This document shows positions 10,481 to 22,295 of a stretch of DNA of 64,000 nt, in pieces. The stretch lies in the NCBI GenBank assembly GCA_949825045.1, contig OX463813.1, positions 5,704,001-5,768,000 on the forward strand. The letters run 5' to 3'. The number at the start of each line of letters is the position of its first letter. Position 1 is the first letter of the stretch. Under the pieces are notes generated by a model. The model had not been told where the DNA came from and did not search any database. It worked only from the letters and a program-made list of their open reading frames with translations. The DNA comes from Argyresthia goedartella. Taxonomy: Eukaryota > Arthropoda > Insecta > Lepidoptera > Argyresthiidae. Both the position numbers and the translations under genes were made by a program.

Positions 10481-13400
10481 TTAAAGCATGTTTTCCAATA
10501 TTTATAACACAATATTTTTTTATAATCAAATACTGTTACATGTTTACGTCCTTAAACTAAAAAGGCCTTCATTGTTATTAGAAAGTATGGGCGGCGAGAT
10601 CTTTTTTGCTAATAAATTTAAAAGTATACAGTGCAACATAGGTACTGGCCTTGTACACATTCAAAAGACGCAGCTCTGCGTCCCTTTTTAGTTCGTTCAC
10701 ACGAAGCTCAGAGCTGTCAAAAGCCTTCGGTGGTACCCCTTAATCGATGAAATTGCATGAGCATGAGATGAACCATAGACACACTGAAAAATGGTTGCGC
10801 CCCAAATAATAGATGTGCTCTTGGTTATATATTTTACTGTCTGAAGTGATATATTTCGGTTGATAGAGACAAGGTGTTTGCGAGAGATCTGATGCGAGAG
10901 TGTAATAGTCTGTCACAATCCTAGCTCACAGCAATATGGCTACTTAGCGCCATCTAGCGTCAGTTAGTCGAACCACTAATAAAGCTATTGATTTAGGTTG
11001 TAGTTGTGTGTGAAGTGGTTCGTGCTATGGAAGGCTAGATGTCGCTGTACATGATTTGTTCGATGATGTCACACATTTTGACACACACAATATGAGCTTC
11101 AGGCAGATAGATACGCCATAAGGCTGCTGTCCCTGCTACTTCTCAGGATGGCTCCACTTTAACTACTCGTACAAACCTACGTTTGCAGATCACCGAGGCT
11201 TTAAATTATTTTTTTCAATAATTTGAGAATAATTTAAGATAAGATGAGATAAGAAATGCATTATTTCCAGCGTCGCAATGTTCAGAACACAACACAGTAA
11301 GTACAAGTAGCAAATAAATATTTAGTGCATAAGGAATTAGAGAGACAATGAAGTGTGGTATTTATGACGACGGTGAAACGGCTCCGGCTCAGCATTTTGC
11401 TATAGAAGACCTGTTTTCTGTCGGAACCAAATGTATTTTAGTGTATATCTATTTCTGATAGGATTTCTGCTACTTATTCCAGATTGATGTAAGTTTAGAG
11501 AAATATGAAGAAAATCTGAATAGCTTATTGGATTTCAGTTAGATCATCAATAAATTTATTGCACCGAGATATGAAAATAAATTATACGAATGACATCACC
11601 TTGAAATTATTACGGAAATTAAAAAGAAACACGTGTTTAGAATTAATATAGTTTTTAAGTATCTCTTTGTGTATCGCCTGAAACTTTAATCATAGCAGGA
11701 TTTGTGTTTTGCATCTAAGATCAGTTGCTCGTCATCAACTGTCGGGCGCCTCCTTTTTCTCTCTTTCTTACGCTGTCTAAAGTGAATGTAATACTTCTAC
11801 ACTGAACTAATTAAAGTAACTCTTTATTAATTACCGAAGCTGCCGTTTTCATCAAAAATACTACCTGGGGTCAAGAACACACAACAACTCAAAGTTTGAC
11901 AGACACTTAAACTCAAGTTGTCACCGTCACTAGCTCGGGAGCTGATAGCGCGGGTATGGCATTTATCTCGTTCCCTGTCCCGTGACCCGAATGGTGGGTC
12001 ACTACAAAATTCAACGACAACTTCGTGACCCAATATTTGGGTCACGGAGAGCTTGCAACTTCAAACATAATGTTGGACTTGGCCTTGTGACTAGGTTTTT
12101 GTTTTGATCGGGACTTGTAGAGAAGATGAAAATATTTACTATGAACAATAAACAGGAGAAGCCATGTTACGAGTATAAATCGTCTCAACCGGACTGGGAT
12201 AAACAGGGTTGTCCAAAATATACAGGCAACCTCTTAAGACGTTTTAAGGCTGGGTAACGTCAAATTCGGTCAAATGCCCATCTTATTTGAGACCCTTTCC
12301 AAATACAGAAAAAATATATATGATAATAAAATATATATATTTGATGAAATATGTATAATATATACGACAACCCTATTCTTCGATCGGCGATGGTTGAAAA
12401 CATTTTATGTCGATGGGAACCGTATGAAAAAAAATAGACGTATTTCACCAAAAACTTGATAAACCTTACTACTTCTTGACATTTAAAATAAATACTGATA
12501 TGGTTCTTGCGTCAAAAAATACGTATTAACAATACCTCAAAACGTAGCGATTGAAATTTTAGAAATAAATAATAACATTAGTGCGAAAATTGTGTTTTTA
12601 TTAGTTTCTAAAACCACGAGTATTCTTTTCTGGAAATATTAAAACGAAAGAATAAAAAACTATTGCGCGAAAGACCACGAACAACGGAATTACCTAGAAT
12701 GAGGGGAAAAATACTGGATTGCGTGACAAGATTACTGATTTGCGCGACTAAATTACTGTATAGATAAGCTACCACTTATTGGCTTACTAAATACTGTCTG
12801 TGCGAAGTGGTGGGGCAAAATTCGATGCTTGTTTTGTATTTTATGATACTCAAATTAAGATTTTCAAGTTACTGTTTTTAAATTTATGGTTGCGCATTTC
12901 AATTCAGTAATTTTGTCAGAAGAAGCCAGTCGCGCTCATTAATTGTCGCTGTTCAGTAATTCTGTCAGGAAAAACAAGTATTTTTGTCGGTTAAAAAGTG
13001 AATTTACAGTCATGTGTTTAAATACTAACCGCTCTTCTCACCTTACACTACGTTTCAAGATGTAAGTACCTTATCCCCGCAAATGCCACCTTTATGATGA
13101 AATACCTGTTTCGATCCATATCATTATTATTTTTAGATACCTACCAGGAAACAATCTTAGGTGAAAAACTCTAGTCTCTTTTCATAAAAGTTCCCATATA
13201 CGTATTATGTTTTCAAATACTATGATTGAATTAAAGGAATGTCTTCTTAATATATATTTTTAAGAGTAAGAAAATTTCTTCTGAAAGAGGACCAGTGCTT
13301 TGCTTGCTCGTGACGGTCACACGTTTGGTAGAAAGACTGTAAGTGTGACACAGTAATTGTGAATAAATTTAAAAGATCTTTTGAATATTTTAAATCTTTT

Positions 13401-13990
13401 AATCTTTTAAAACTTTTAAATATTTTAAATCTTTAAATGTTTATTTATTTATTTATTTATTTCTTAACTTAAATATTTAAATTTCAGTTCCAATGTGCTC
13501 TTAAACCACAGAGGTTTTACTGGGCACAAGATATTCGTGGTTGTTTTAATGTACAAAGTAGGAATTAGGTAAGTACACATTGGTCAGGCTTATTCTCTAA
13601 GCACAGCACAGAACAAACTTCTCCCAACCGTTTGGGTGCACACCGTAACTAACCCACCTAATTATTTTACGTCCTGTGAATTACATTGATCTAATCATAT
13701 GAACTATATGATGATCATCTAAGTGTTGAGTAGGTGTAGTTATGATGGGATAGGATTATGATACTTATTGCAGTTATGTACCTCCACTGTGTAAAGGCAG
13801 TAAATACGATGTATAGGTGTTTTGATCTAGGTAACAGGCGGGCGGTGGGTCGTGAAGCCAGTGCGCGTTTGTCTCGCTCTCACGCCTGTTTGGTTGGGTC
13901 GGTATTAGCAGTGCTGACTGACCGGTTGTGGCTTTTATCAAGCAGTGTGCGCTTCCTATGTGATACTTGTGATATGGTTACATATTAGCT
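10481..13990. other. Long stretch without a recognised gene
   Basis: About 3.5 kb of AT-rich DNA. It contains a TTTA microsatellite at 13440-13465, a T/A-rich run at 13380-13435, and a short inverted pair around 11980-12050 (GTGACCC...GGGTCAC). Open frames here are short and without motifs. It could be host intergenic or intronic DNA or very old elements. Confidence 0.45.
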
Positions 13991-14054
13991 ATTATCTTGT
14001 TATTGTAGTAATTTTCTAAATATTATGTATCATATTATGTATTCAATTATGTAT

Positions 14055-14420
14055 TTAATTTAGTAGGTAGTAATTTGTTATTTTGTGTTTTATGTTAGTG
14101 ATTGTTATTGTTTCTTTTGGGCTGAGGGGTAGTTCATTTATTAGCCGTGGCATTATGTATTTATCCGTTCTTCGACCATAAGTGTTATTGAATCCGGTTG
14201 TTGTCATTTCTTTGTTTGTGACTTTTCTTGTGCCTATTTTGTGTTCCACAGGTCGAAGGATGTCACTCCTATTGTATTGTTCTACGAGTAAGCCTACTTT
14301 GAACATTTTTTGTATGGGTAAGACTTTGCAGTGTAGAAATAATGAATCGTAATTTCTGTTACAGGCCATTTTAATATTTTTGTTTAAAGCTGGGTATTTC
14401 ACAATATCCAGGGTATGCAC
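14055..14420 (-). pseudogene. LINE ORF2 C-terminal fragment
   Basis: A 121-codon open frame contains LFLHCKVLPIQKMFKVGLLV, EQYNRSDILRPVEHK and NTYGRRTDKYIMPRLINELP, ending KHKITNYYLLN. This arrangement (a short helical block, then R-xx-Y-x-x-PxLxNxLP, then a basic end) is usual for the region after the RT domain of CR1/Jockey-type LINEs. The RT itself is missing, and I cannot name the family. It differs from LINE-A to LINE-E of this window. Confidence 0.55.
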
Positions 14421-14761
14421 CGCGACTGCCTAACACCAACTCCCAGTTCCACTTTTACCAAAAGATTATTCCCCTATCTCGGTCCATTTCTCTATAATTC
14501 CCCTATAGAATGGACCCGTAAAATTACTGCCTATCTTGTTAACCTATCCTATAGAGATACTGAAGAGTTCGTCCATGGATGATTCTGCAATGACAAATCT
14601 CCTATAATACACACATACCCTTACACACACACAAACACACGTACACCCTCAAACGCACCCTCGCGCACTCATATACGCAGTTAGTGTTAAATAAGTTATT
14701 ATAGGTTGTCGGAATTTGTACGATCTTTTATGAATAGTAATTCTTGATCAAGTATCATTGA
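14421..14761. other. No gene recognised
   Basis: AT-rich sequence with a CA-rich stretch (ACACACACAAACACACG near 14622). Nothing else is named. Confidence 0.5.
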
Positions 14762-14902
14762 ATGGCAACAAATATAATGACCACCAAAATATTTTTTTCC
14801 TACCCAAAATGGCTAAATGACCACCAAAAGTTGCAGAAAATATCAGGGCAAAATACTGTGGTAGCTTATGTGAAGGGTAAAGGGGGTGAGCGAAGCGAAA
14901 TA
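14762..14902 (+). mobile_element. MITE-1b copy, right part lost at a TA microsatellite
   Basis: The left flank AATGACCACCAAAATA and core GTAGCTTATGTGAAGGGTAA, GGGGGTGAGCGAAGCG match the copy at 4541. It stops at the start of the TA repeat. Confidence 0.7.
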
Positions 14903-14972
14903 ATTATATATAAATATATATATATATATATATAATTATAAATGCATGTACATATATATATATATATATATA
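14903..14972. repeat. TA microsatellite
   Basis: Two runs of alternating T and A are separated by AATGCATGTACA. They begin exactly where the MITE-1b copy breaks off. Confidence 0.9.
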
Positions 14973-15202
14973 ATACCTTCGTTGCTACCTTAATTGATGT
15001 ACATTTCCCTTCAGGGAAATAAGTGATATTTGATATTTGATTTGATTATGAGAATGTAAGGAAATTTCAACATAATTGGTCGGACATTAATTTCCTCGAC
15101 GGTACAGTACATCCGATGCTCCAATAAATTGAGTGAAACTCAAAGTCTCATCATTGTCTCTTACTCGGGGATCATATTTAAGTGTCACTTTATTTGTCAC
15201 CG

Positions 15203-15450
15203 AATGGCCGAGTCGGCAGTGACCCTGCCTACGAAGCCAAGGGTCCCGGGTTCGAGTCCCGGAGGGGGCAAATACTTGTTTGATGAGAACGGATGTTTGT
15301 ACCCTAGTCGTGGTTGTTTATCTATCTAAGTATAATATTTATCTATATAAGTATGTGTATCGTTGTCTAGTACCCAAGACACAGGGAATCCTAGTTTGGG
15401 GCTAAATAATAATGTCCAAGGTATATTATTATATTATTATTATTATTTAT
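15203..15450 (+). mobile_element. SINE1, best-preserved copy
   Basis: The head is ATGGCCGAGTCGGCAGTGAC (A-box), GCCTACGAAGCCAAGGGTCC and GGGTTCGAGTCCCGG (B-box, 15249-15263). Then come GATGAGAACGGATGTTTG, GTATCGTTGTCTAGTACC, CCTAGTTTGGGGCTA and (ATT)n. RNA polymerase III would use the two internal boxes. The head is tRNA-like but runs straight into the SINE body, so I do not call a tRNA gene. Confidence 0.85.
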
Positions 15451-16115
15451 GCATTTGGCCAGGGAGTTCTATGTTACACCCAGGATACGTGCAGGTAGGT
15501 GTAACGCGCCGGTGCCATTCACACCGATTCAGGTGAGCGCTATTATCGGAAGCACCGATTTTAATTACAGCAGCTCAAACAAACGAACAGCCGGTGGGGT
15601 GGAGGCGACACAGCAAGATATATTTAAATTATTTCAAAAAAATAAATGTTACCCATTATAAGGATACAAGGGCTGTAAGGTCCCCGTTTCTCCATGCGGA
15701 AAGACCCGCACCCGTGTGAGAGGGACGGAATCGGGGAAAATGACAAAAAGTCGGTTTTAAATTAATATTAAACTGCACAACAAAAATACTGATTCGCACA
15801 GCAAATATCAGGGCAAAATGCTGCGGTAGCTTAGGTGAAGTGTTAAGTGTTAGGTTGAACATGTAAGAAAAACAAAAAATACTTAAAACATATACTTAAG
15901 CACACATAATAGTAGTTTATGTGACTGCTACATAATGTAGGGCATTAATACTCGACAGTGGGTATATGAAACGAGCCGAAGGCGAGTTTCATAATAATAT
16001 CACTCGAGAGTTTTAATGCCTTATTATGTACAGTTACAACTACACTATATATACACTAGTTTATCTACACACATATCATAAGCTCTCTTTGATGTGTTCA
16101 GGAACCGCATGTTGT

Positions 16116-16187
16116 AGTAAAGAGGGTTTATGATACGTGTGTAGATAAAATATTTTATCTACACACGTATCATAAACCCTCTTTACT
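16116..16187. repeat. 72-bp perfect palindrome inside FB-1
   Basis: AGTAAAGAGGGTTTATGATA is the start of the left half, and the right half is its exact reverse complement with no spacer, centred at 16151/16152 (AAAATATTTT). It could extrude as a cruciform. Confidence 0.9.
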
Positions 16188-16255
16188 GCGTACAAAAACC
16201 GCACGTTATGATCAGCGTAATGTTAAACGACTTGGTAAAAACTCATTTCTTATCT

Positions 16256-16293
16256 GAAAAATTACACATTATGACCATAATGTGTAATTTTTC
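16256..16293. repeat. Short hairpin inside FB-1
   Basis: GAAAAATTACACATTATG pairs with CATAATGTGTAATTTTTC, with two bases between. The second FB-1 copy keeps the hairpin near 32370-32407 with one arm changed (TTACGCATTATG). Confidence 0.85.
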
Positions 16294-17284
16294 TACATAT
16301 TATGACATTCAAATTTCGATCGCCGACGCCCGCCTGCGTGCCGCCCCTTGTTTGTCTGTGAAGTTGGTACTGTAAGGTTCGATATTTGTTTATGCGATTA
16401 TATTGTATACGGGCCTCTTTAGAGTGGGTGTTCACTTTGACACTGTTACTTATTTTGTAGTTTTAAAAAGAAAGAGGATTGGATGTGAGAAGTCAATGTG
16501 ACACACTTCACCGTAGGCTTCGGCCAGCGACTGATCTAAATCTTATAGTTAGGATTAGAGTAATGGCTATCGAGCCAGCTGTGGATCCCTTTTATACAAA
16601 GTGTAAACTAAAGAAATAAAACAGAACAGTTTAAACAGTCTTCATCTTTATCATACAGTGGTTAGGTTCACTACATTAGTGCTAGGAGCATTACAGTACT
16701 GACATTCAAATTTCGAACTCCGACGCCCGCCTGCGTCAAGTTGGTACTACAGAACAAGCTAAACAACTGCAGAGCCACAATGCCGGTCAAACATGCGGTT
16801 CCTGAACACATCAAAGAGAGCTTATGATATGTGTGTAGATAAATTAGTGTATGTAACTGTACACAATTAGGCATTAAAACTCTCGAGTGATATTATTACG
16901 AAACTCGCCTTCGGCTCGTTTCATAAACCCACTTTCGAGTATTAATGCCCTCCATTATGTAGCAGTCATATAAACTACTATAAAACATAGAAAGTGTTTT
17001 GATGTGCGATTAAATAAAATATATAGAATTTGCCCTCTTTGGTGATAGTTAAGAAATATGCTATAACAGGTGATTTAGGTATTGTCAAAACACATCAAAA
17101 TAGATAGTTAGTTTAAAGTCTTTGTGCTATTCCAATTTGTCAGAAAATCTAAAATTGTAAATGTAGATCTCATTTAAATAATTATTTATATCAAGAGAAA
17201 TTCCCCCAATCGCGTTTTTGATAACACAAAATTTTTGAAAAACGTCCCAAAATTTTGAATAGCAGAGAAATAACTTCAAAAACC

Positions 17285-17960
17285 AGTCAAGTGCGAGTCT
17301 AACACGCGCACAAAGGGTTCCGCACCGTACAATGGTAGGTATGGCGTGGAGTGAATAGTTTGGATTTTAGATAGCAAAATGTTGTTCACAAAGTTATTGT
17401 TGCGGCTACTTTCGCACTCCATGTACGTACTCCAGGTTCATTCATAAGTTTGTATGTGGTATTAAAAGAATTGTTGTGTGGGAGCCCCCTTAAATGTTTA
17501 TGGACCTCCCCACACTATATCCCCTAAAGATGGCCTCTTTCAGGCGCACCCCTCTAACTTACGCTTTCGTCACCTCCCCCAACCACTATCTAAAAATTCT
17601 CATCATACGCCCATTCTAATAAACTCGACAAACGGACGGACAAAGCCCCACAGTGTAACTTTAGCGCTCTATAACGCTGATAGCCTCCTCATACAGAGAG
17701 AAGAAGTCGCCGATCTTCTCAATAGACATCAAATAGATATTCTCGCGGTCCAAGAAACTTACCTCAAACTCAAACGTATTATATATTCTGTGTTTTAGTA
17801 TTTTTTGTTATAGCGGCAACAGAAATACATCATCTGTGAAAATTTCATCAGCCTAACTATCACGGTTCATTAGATACAGCCTGGTGACAGACGGACGGAC
17901 AGCAGAGGCTTAATAATAGGGTCCCGTTTGGCACTCTTCAGGTACGGAAACCATAAAAGT
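17285..17960 (-). mobile_element. Lepidopteran GGTTCCG repeat, interrupted
   Basis: On the - strand it runs from GGTTTCCGTACCTGAAGAG (17951) through CTGTCACCAGGCTGTATC and TTTCTGTTGCCGCTATAACA to GGAACCCTTTGTGCGCG and AGACTCGCACTTG (17290). It parallels the uninterrupted copy at 22612-23030. The segment 17494-17780 is foreign. Confidence 0.75.
17494..17780 (+). pseudogene. LINE endonuclease N-terminal fragment inside a repeat
   Basis: Within an open frame, the stretch VTLALYNADSLLIQREEVAD then LLNRHQIDILAVQETYLK is the start of an APE-type (EEP) endonuclease: an early Asn and the catalytic Glu in VQETYL. The upstream part is proline-rich and probably the preceding linker. The fragment lacks everything after the first 40 endonuclease residues and has no 3' tail, so it is truncated at both ends. 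It lies exactly where the surrounding GGTTCCG repeat loses continuity. Confidence 0.65.
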
Positions 17961-19744
17961 GTCAATTTTGTCGATATATCACCCTAATGTCCCCACCGAG
18001 TGACACAGGCCGTCACTCAGATACCAGTAAGATTGACCCATATTACACCAGGCTGGCTCAGTGCGGGTTAATGGATGGGTATCGGGCTATTACGATTATT
18101 GCAAATCGTTGGGGAAAATTCACCTTACCGCCGCACTCAAGAGTCTTTTAACTTCATACCGACCCATGTCTTGCCGGCAAGATATTTTCCCGTTATAAGT
18201 TTTGAATTTTATTACCACGGTATTAGGTTCAAAATAACGATGCCTCAATATTGGATGGGGTTGGTGAGAAGTTTATTAATGAACCAATCCAATTACAAAT
18301 TTGAATTCACCTACAAAATCGTTTACTAAGCAATTAATCCTGAATCATCATACAACTCTGGTAAGGCTGTTAATCCTTAACTATGGTTCAATACCAAGCT
18401 TATTAAGCTGATCTGGGGTCAGACATGACGTTCTAATCAAAATATCTATGGAATGTCAAGACGGACATAAGATTACTGCTTACTCGTACATAGATTAGTC
18501 AAGCTCTTAATCAGTATGAAGATGTATGCAATCGCGCTCATTATAGCGATTCTATCGTCCGATCCAAATGTCTCTGGTCTGTGGGGAGTCATAGATCATA
18601 GACCTCTAAACTTCCCTCCCATGTGAAGGTAAAAAAAACATAACCACCACCACTCCACACACCCCACAGTTTTACCCAACACTCCAATAGTGCGGCGCGC
18701 TATAATTCAGCTGAAAATTTCCGTCGGTCCAATAAAATCCAGGCGATTTTATATTGGCCCCGAGCCAAGTAGAATCCGCCTTTTAATAGGGGGCCCGTGC
18801 TATCATATCATTGTTTCAAACTAATGAGTTCACAGACAAAGAGTTTGGAGACGGGCCGCCGGTGACGCGATAATAGGAGGATATGTGGACTGGAAGTTAC
18901 CTGCACGACAAGGAGTGTTAGCGCCACCCAGGGGATACCTACGTGTAGAGCGATGTTAGGAAAGTATGGATTTTTGCGAACATGACATAGGCTAGATTAG
19001 TCAATATTTTTATTTTTTATTTAAACGACGATTAAGGACATGACTTGCTTAACATTTGTTAATAACAGTCCTAAATAAATTTCCTGACAGTTGACAACTT
19101 AGTAATTTTAGATGTATGTTTTCATTTCGTCACTAACCACCAAAGACCACCTTACTTTTTCATCGGGTGACACGTCGACCGAACTAATTTAGTTACTAAA
19201 AGAAAAAAAATTAAACGACCCGAAAATATGACAGACAAAGTGACGTCTTTTTGCTCTCTTTCCTGCGCCGGAGCAAATAGTTTCAAATCTGTTTTCTGCT
19301 GCAGGTGAAGGAATTAAATAAATATATGCTGGCAGTGACTATTAGTGGGAATCAGAGTGGCTGATGATGTTATGCTTCCAGTCTCATCTTTTCGATGAAA
19401 CGAGATATCAACGGAGCACTTGTCGGTTATAACGCGAGCGAAGTTGTGGTACACTTTATAAAGAAATGATTACATCTTCAGGTTTGCTTTAGCATAGTGA
19501 GTAATCAAGTTTTGTTTTGCCTAATATCATTGAAATATTATTTTCTAAATAAACAAAAAAAAATAAAACCCATACATTGTACGGATACGGATTGATACGA
19601 ATTTTTCGATGAAACATTACATCGGTTAATTAATTTGTAGAAATAAGGCACAAATTACTGAGCAATCGATCAGTGGTGTTCGGTGAAATTAAAATGAATT
19701 GAATGCCGCAGGGAACCCTTCGCACGCAGAGTAGTTGTAATACT
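17961..19744. other. No gene recognised
   Basis: The stretch 18180-18245 (TATTACCACGGTATTAGG) resembles a short motif also seen near 34200. Otherwise I see no ORF with a motif and no inverted-repeat element I can bound. Confidence 0.4.
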
Positions 19745-20000
19745 AATAATAATAATAATAATACCTTGGACACTATTTACATACATTGATCTAGCCCCAA
19801 ACTAGGATTCCCTGTATATTGGGTACTAGACAACGATACACATACTTATATAGATAAATATTATACTTAGATAGATAAAAAACCATGTCTAGGGTAAAAA
19901 CATCCGTTCTCATCAAACAAATATTTGCCCCCACCGGGACTCAAACCCGAAACCCTTGGCTTCGCAGGCAGGGTCACTGCCGACTCGGCCACTGGGGTTG
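19745..20000 (-). mobile_element. SINE1 copy
   Basis: The copy is complete on the - strand: A-box TGGCCGAGTCGGCAGTGACC, B-box GGGTTTGAGTCCCGG, body, and (ATT)n at 19745-19763. A TC microsatellite follows the head at 20025-20048. Confidence 0.85.
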
Positions 20001-20024
20001 TCAAAGTGGTAAGTTGTCCGTCCG

Positions 20025-20048
20025 TCTCTCTCTCTCTCTCTCTCTCTC
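20025..20048. repeat. TC microsatellite
   Basis: Twelve TC units follow GTCCGTCCG. Confidence 0.9.
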
Positions 20049-20329
20049 CGTTGATAATAGCGAAGATTCTCGCATAATGCCAACTTTCTGAAAGGCTGCT
20101 GTCACAGATACTGAGTTTGAGCTTTACCCGAGATTGCTTTTCAGTTTTCGGCAAAGGATTTTCTAATCTATTTAATTCGATGATTGCATCGGTCGCGATG
20201 CCGTCGGCGCGTCGAAGTTCACATTTTATTTGACAGATTCATAATGCGTCGTGTGAATAGTAAATGTTATCAAAGTCCAACATTATGCAACAATATGTCA
20301 CATGATCTGTACAGCTTGGCAATTGAATG

Positions 20330-20515
20330 TAGAAAACTTATGGCTTATGTTTAAACGATCCCCAAAACGGACCTATTTTACTAACAATCAATTCGAAACG
20401 ACCGCCAGAATTAGTAATCGGTCACCAATTTTTTTTGGATAAATGATCACAAAACTTCTTTTTATGTTTTGTGTACTTAAGTTTATGTTTAAAGTATTTT
20501 TTGTTGTTCTTAAAT
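20330..20515 (-). mobile_element. MITE-1b right-end fragment
   Basis: On the - strand: CTTAAACATAAACTTAAGTA, CACAAAACATAAAAAGAAG and TTTTGTGATCATTTATCC, then GGTCGTTTCGAATTG, GGTCCGTTTTGGGGATCG and TTTAAACATAAGCC. This continues the alternative right flank seen at 4770-4960. Confidence 0.6.
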
Positions 20516-20597
20516 GAAAAATATATTAAGCATTTAAATATATCTCAATGGACATCAAATCTTTTTACTGTTGTCAATTGCCAAACTGTATGTGGTT

Positions 20598-20730
20598 ATT
20601 ATCTATCTAAGCATAATATTTATCTATATAAGTATGTGTATCGTTGTCTAGTACCCAAGATACAGGGAATCCTAGTTTGGGGCTAGATCAATATGTGTCA
20701 ATGGTGTCCAAGGTATTATTATTATTATAC
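20598..20730 (+). mobile_element. SINE1 3' fragment
   Basis: ATCTATCTAAGCATAATATT through GTATCGTTGTCTAGTACCC and TAGTTTGGGGCTAGATCA to (ATT)n. The tRNA head is missing. Confidence 0.85.
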
Positions 20731-20865
20731 TGACTTAATAATTAAATTTAATGATTATCTGATTTATCTGTTTATCAAAGGCCTTGTGCATGCGGAGCTA
20801 CTGGGCAGGAACTAAACCGGTTGGTAACTGAGATTACTGACACAAGAAGAAGGGCGCCCTTCATT

Positions 20866-20935
20866 GGTCCAATGTAGAGAAGAGGCAAAAAGTAACTTTT
20901 ACTAAAGAAATTTGAACTTGAACTTGTCTAGTCTG
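20866..20935 (+). mobile_element. LINE-A type 3' tail fragment
   Basis: TTGGTCCAATGTAGAGAAGA and GGCAAAAAGTAACTTTTACT match the last 80 bp of LINE-A, and the tail is a TTGAAC repeat. Confidence 0.6.
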
Positions 20936-21084
20936 TGAATATTTCTTAGGTTAACATTAAAGCTATAGCTAAGTTTTAAAAATGTTGTAAGGATCTGGCG
21001 TAAATACATTATATTTTTCGAAAATAAATGGACTAGCTATGTAAATTTCTCAAAAAAACACTCTTAAGGAGTATGTGGTTCAAA

Positions 21085-21606
21085 TTATAATTTTCTCGAA
21101 TGGCTCTTTTCTCTAGAATAAAAATAGTTTGAATATCCGCTGCTTTCCCCCACAACAAGATACCGTAGGACATGACAAGATATAATAGACAATATACAAG
21201 TAACAAAAATATACTAGCCTAGATGTGGCCACATTCGTGTTTTGTCTGGTGATTCTAACAGCGTAAGCTGCAGAACTAAATCTACCAGCTAATTTATCCA
21301 GATCGGGCCCCCGCTGCAATTTGCTATCAATGGCTATTTCAAGAAATTTCGTATCATTTACAAATTCTTACGTATTGCTGTCTTACACCAAACTGTTCTC
21401 AACTTCCCTGACATTTGGAAGTGAGAATTTGATACACTTGGTTTTACCACCGCTTAAAAATAAATTATTAACTGTGAACCAATTCAAGGTTCAAGACAAT
21501 ACACCATTAATAGTATCATCAGCAAACAACACTATGTCAGTCAATTTCTCCACCATAAAAAGCAGATCGTTAATATATACTAAGAATAAGAAAGGGCCTA
21601 ATATGC
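21085..21606 (-). pseudogene. LINE-A reverse transcriptase fragment
   Basis: On the - strand the codons spell ILGPFLFLVYINDLLFMVEK, LTDIVLFADDT (RT catalytic Asp pair), then, after a deletion, TINGVLS and further on DLDKLAGRFSSAAYAVRITR. These match LINE-A copy iii residue for residue over long stretches. Several frameshifts break it, and both ends are cut, so it cannot act. Confidence 0.8.
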
Positions 21607-22295
21607 GATTGATATCAGAAATACTTAACAAGGCCACGAGATATGTCAAGAGATACAGAATGGAACTACAATACCAACATCCGAGGGATATCAAACACCC
21701 ACAGCCTACCCATGAAATAAGATCAGAGCCACTACGTCTCATGCCGAATCTGTTTAGGAAACTAAACCATGACCGCCCTTTATAAGGAATTATTTTTTTA
21801 TCACTATCACTTTTATTTTTGGATATGTAGCTCTATTGGGTTAAACAAATAAAGTAATTTCTCAAAATTTATGTCACACTCCGAAAAAGCTAAAAAACAG
21901 GTTGTCAACCATTTGACCAGTGAGCTTTCTGTTCAATTTAGAGTGTATCTGTTATTTTAGGTAATTGTTGAATAAAATAACGCAAATCAATATTTTTTCA
22001 TTTATTTTCGAGATTTTCGAGGTCTCTGGCGTGCAGGTGCTTTTATGGAGGCATCTGAAAATTGTAGGTGAAAATGGCAAAAAAATACAAAATTCTAACC
22101 TACATTTTGAAAATAGTTACGTAGATTATCTAAGCAGAATTCTGCAATGAATATCTGTCGATTTGGCATCATAATACTCTACTTTGGCATAATAATATGC
22201 CTGCTCCCTCATCAAATTTAAGTAGAATATCTTGATTAATAGAGACAAAATACGACAATTGCAAAACTGAAATGAGATATAAAGATGTAGCTTAC
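21607..22295. other. No gene recognised
   Basis: The sequence next to the LINE-A scrap does not continue as RT. I see no named feature. Confidence 0.45.

Larger units (their letters stand above)
15910..16980. mobile_element. FB-1: 1,071-bp element with about 200-bp inverted repeats
   Basis: The ends TAGTAGTTTATGTGACTGC and GCAGTCATATAAACTACTA start arms that pair over about 200 bp (15910-16113 with 16790-16980), including ACATAATGTAGGGCATTAAT, GAAACGAGCCGAAGGCGAG and TGTGTTCAGGAACCGCATG. TAA is duplicated at 15907-15909 and 16981-16983, a 3-bp target as in PIF/Harbinger elements. The interior holds a 72-bp perfect palindrome, a second hairpin, a directly repeated motif CCGACGCCCGCCTGCGT (16325 and 16713) and about 310 bp of unidentified sequence. 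No ORF is recognised. A second copy is at 28061-32508. Confidence 0.85.
15768..17013 (+). mobile_element. MITE-1 copy split by element FB-1
   Basis: MITE-1 begins ACTGCACAACAAAAATACTG after TTAA (15768-15771). It is interrupted at 15909 and resumes at 16981 (TAAAACATAGAAAGTG), ending TTTTGATGTGCGA before TTAA (17010-17013). The two halves join at CACACATAAAACATAG, which matches uninterrupted copies. Confidence 0.85.

Noticed and set aside
14903..14972. TA-rich stretch as an origin or regulatory site
   Set aside because: Simple TA microsatellite at a MITE break; nothing else supports a function.
15203..15275. Possible tRNA gene
   Set aside because: The A- and B-boxes belong to the SINE1 head, which recurs five times attached to the same body, so it is not a free tRNA gene.
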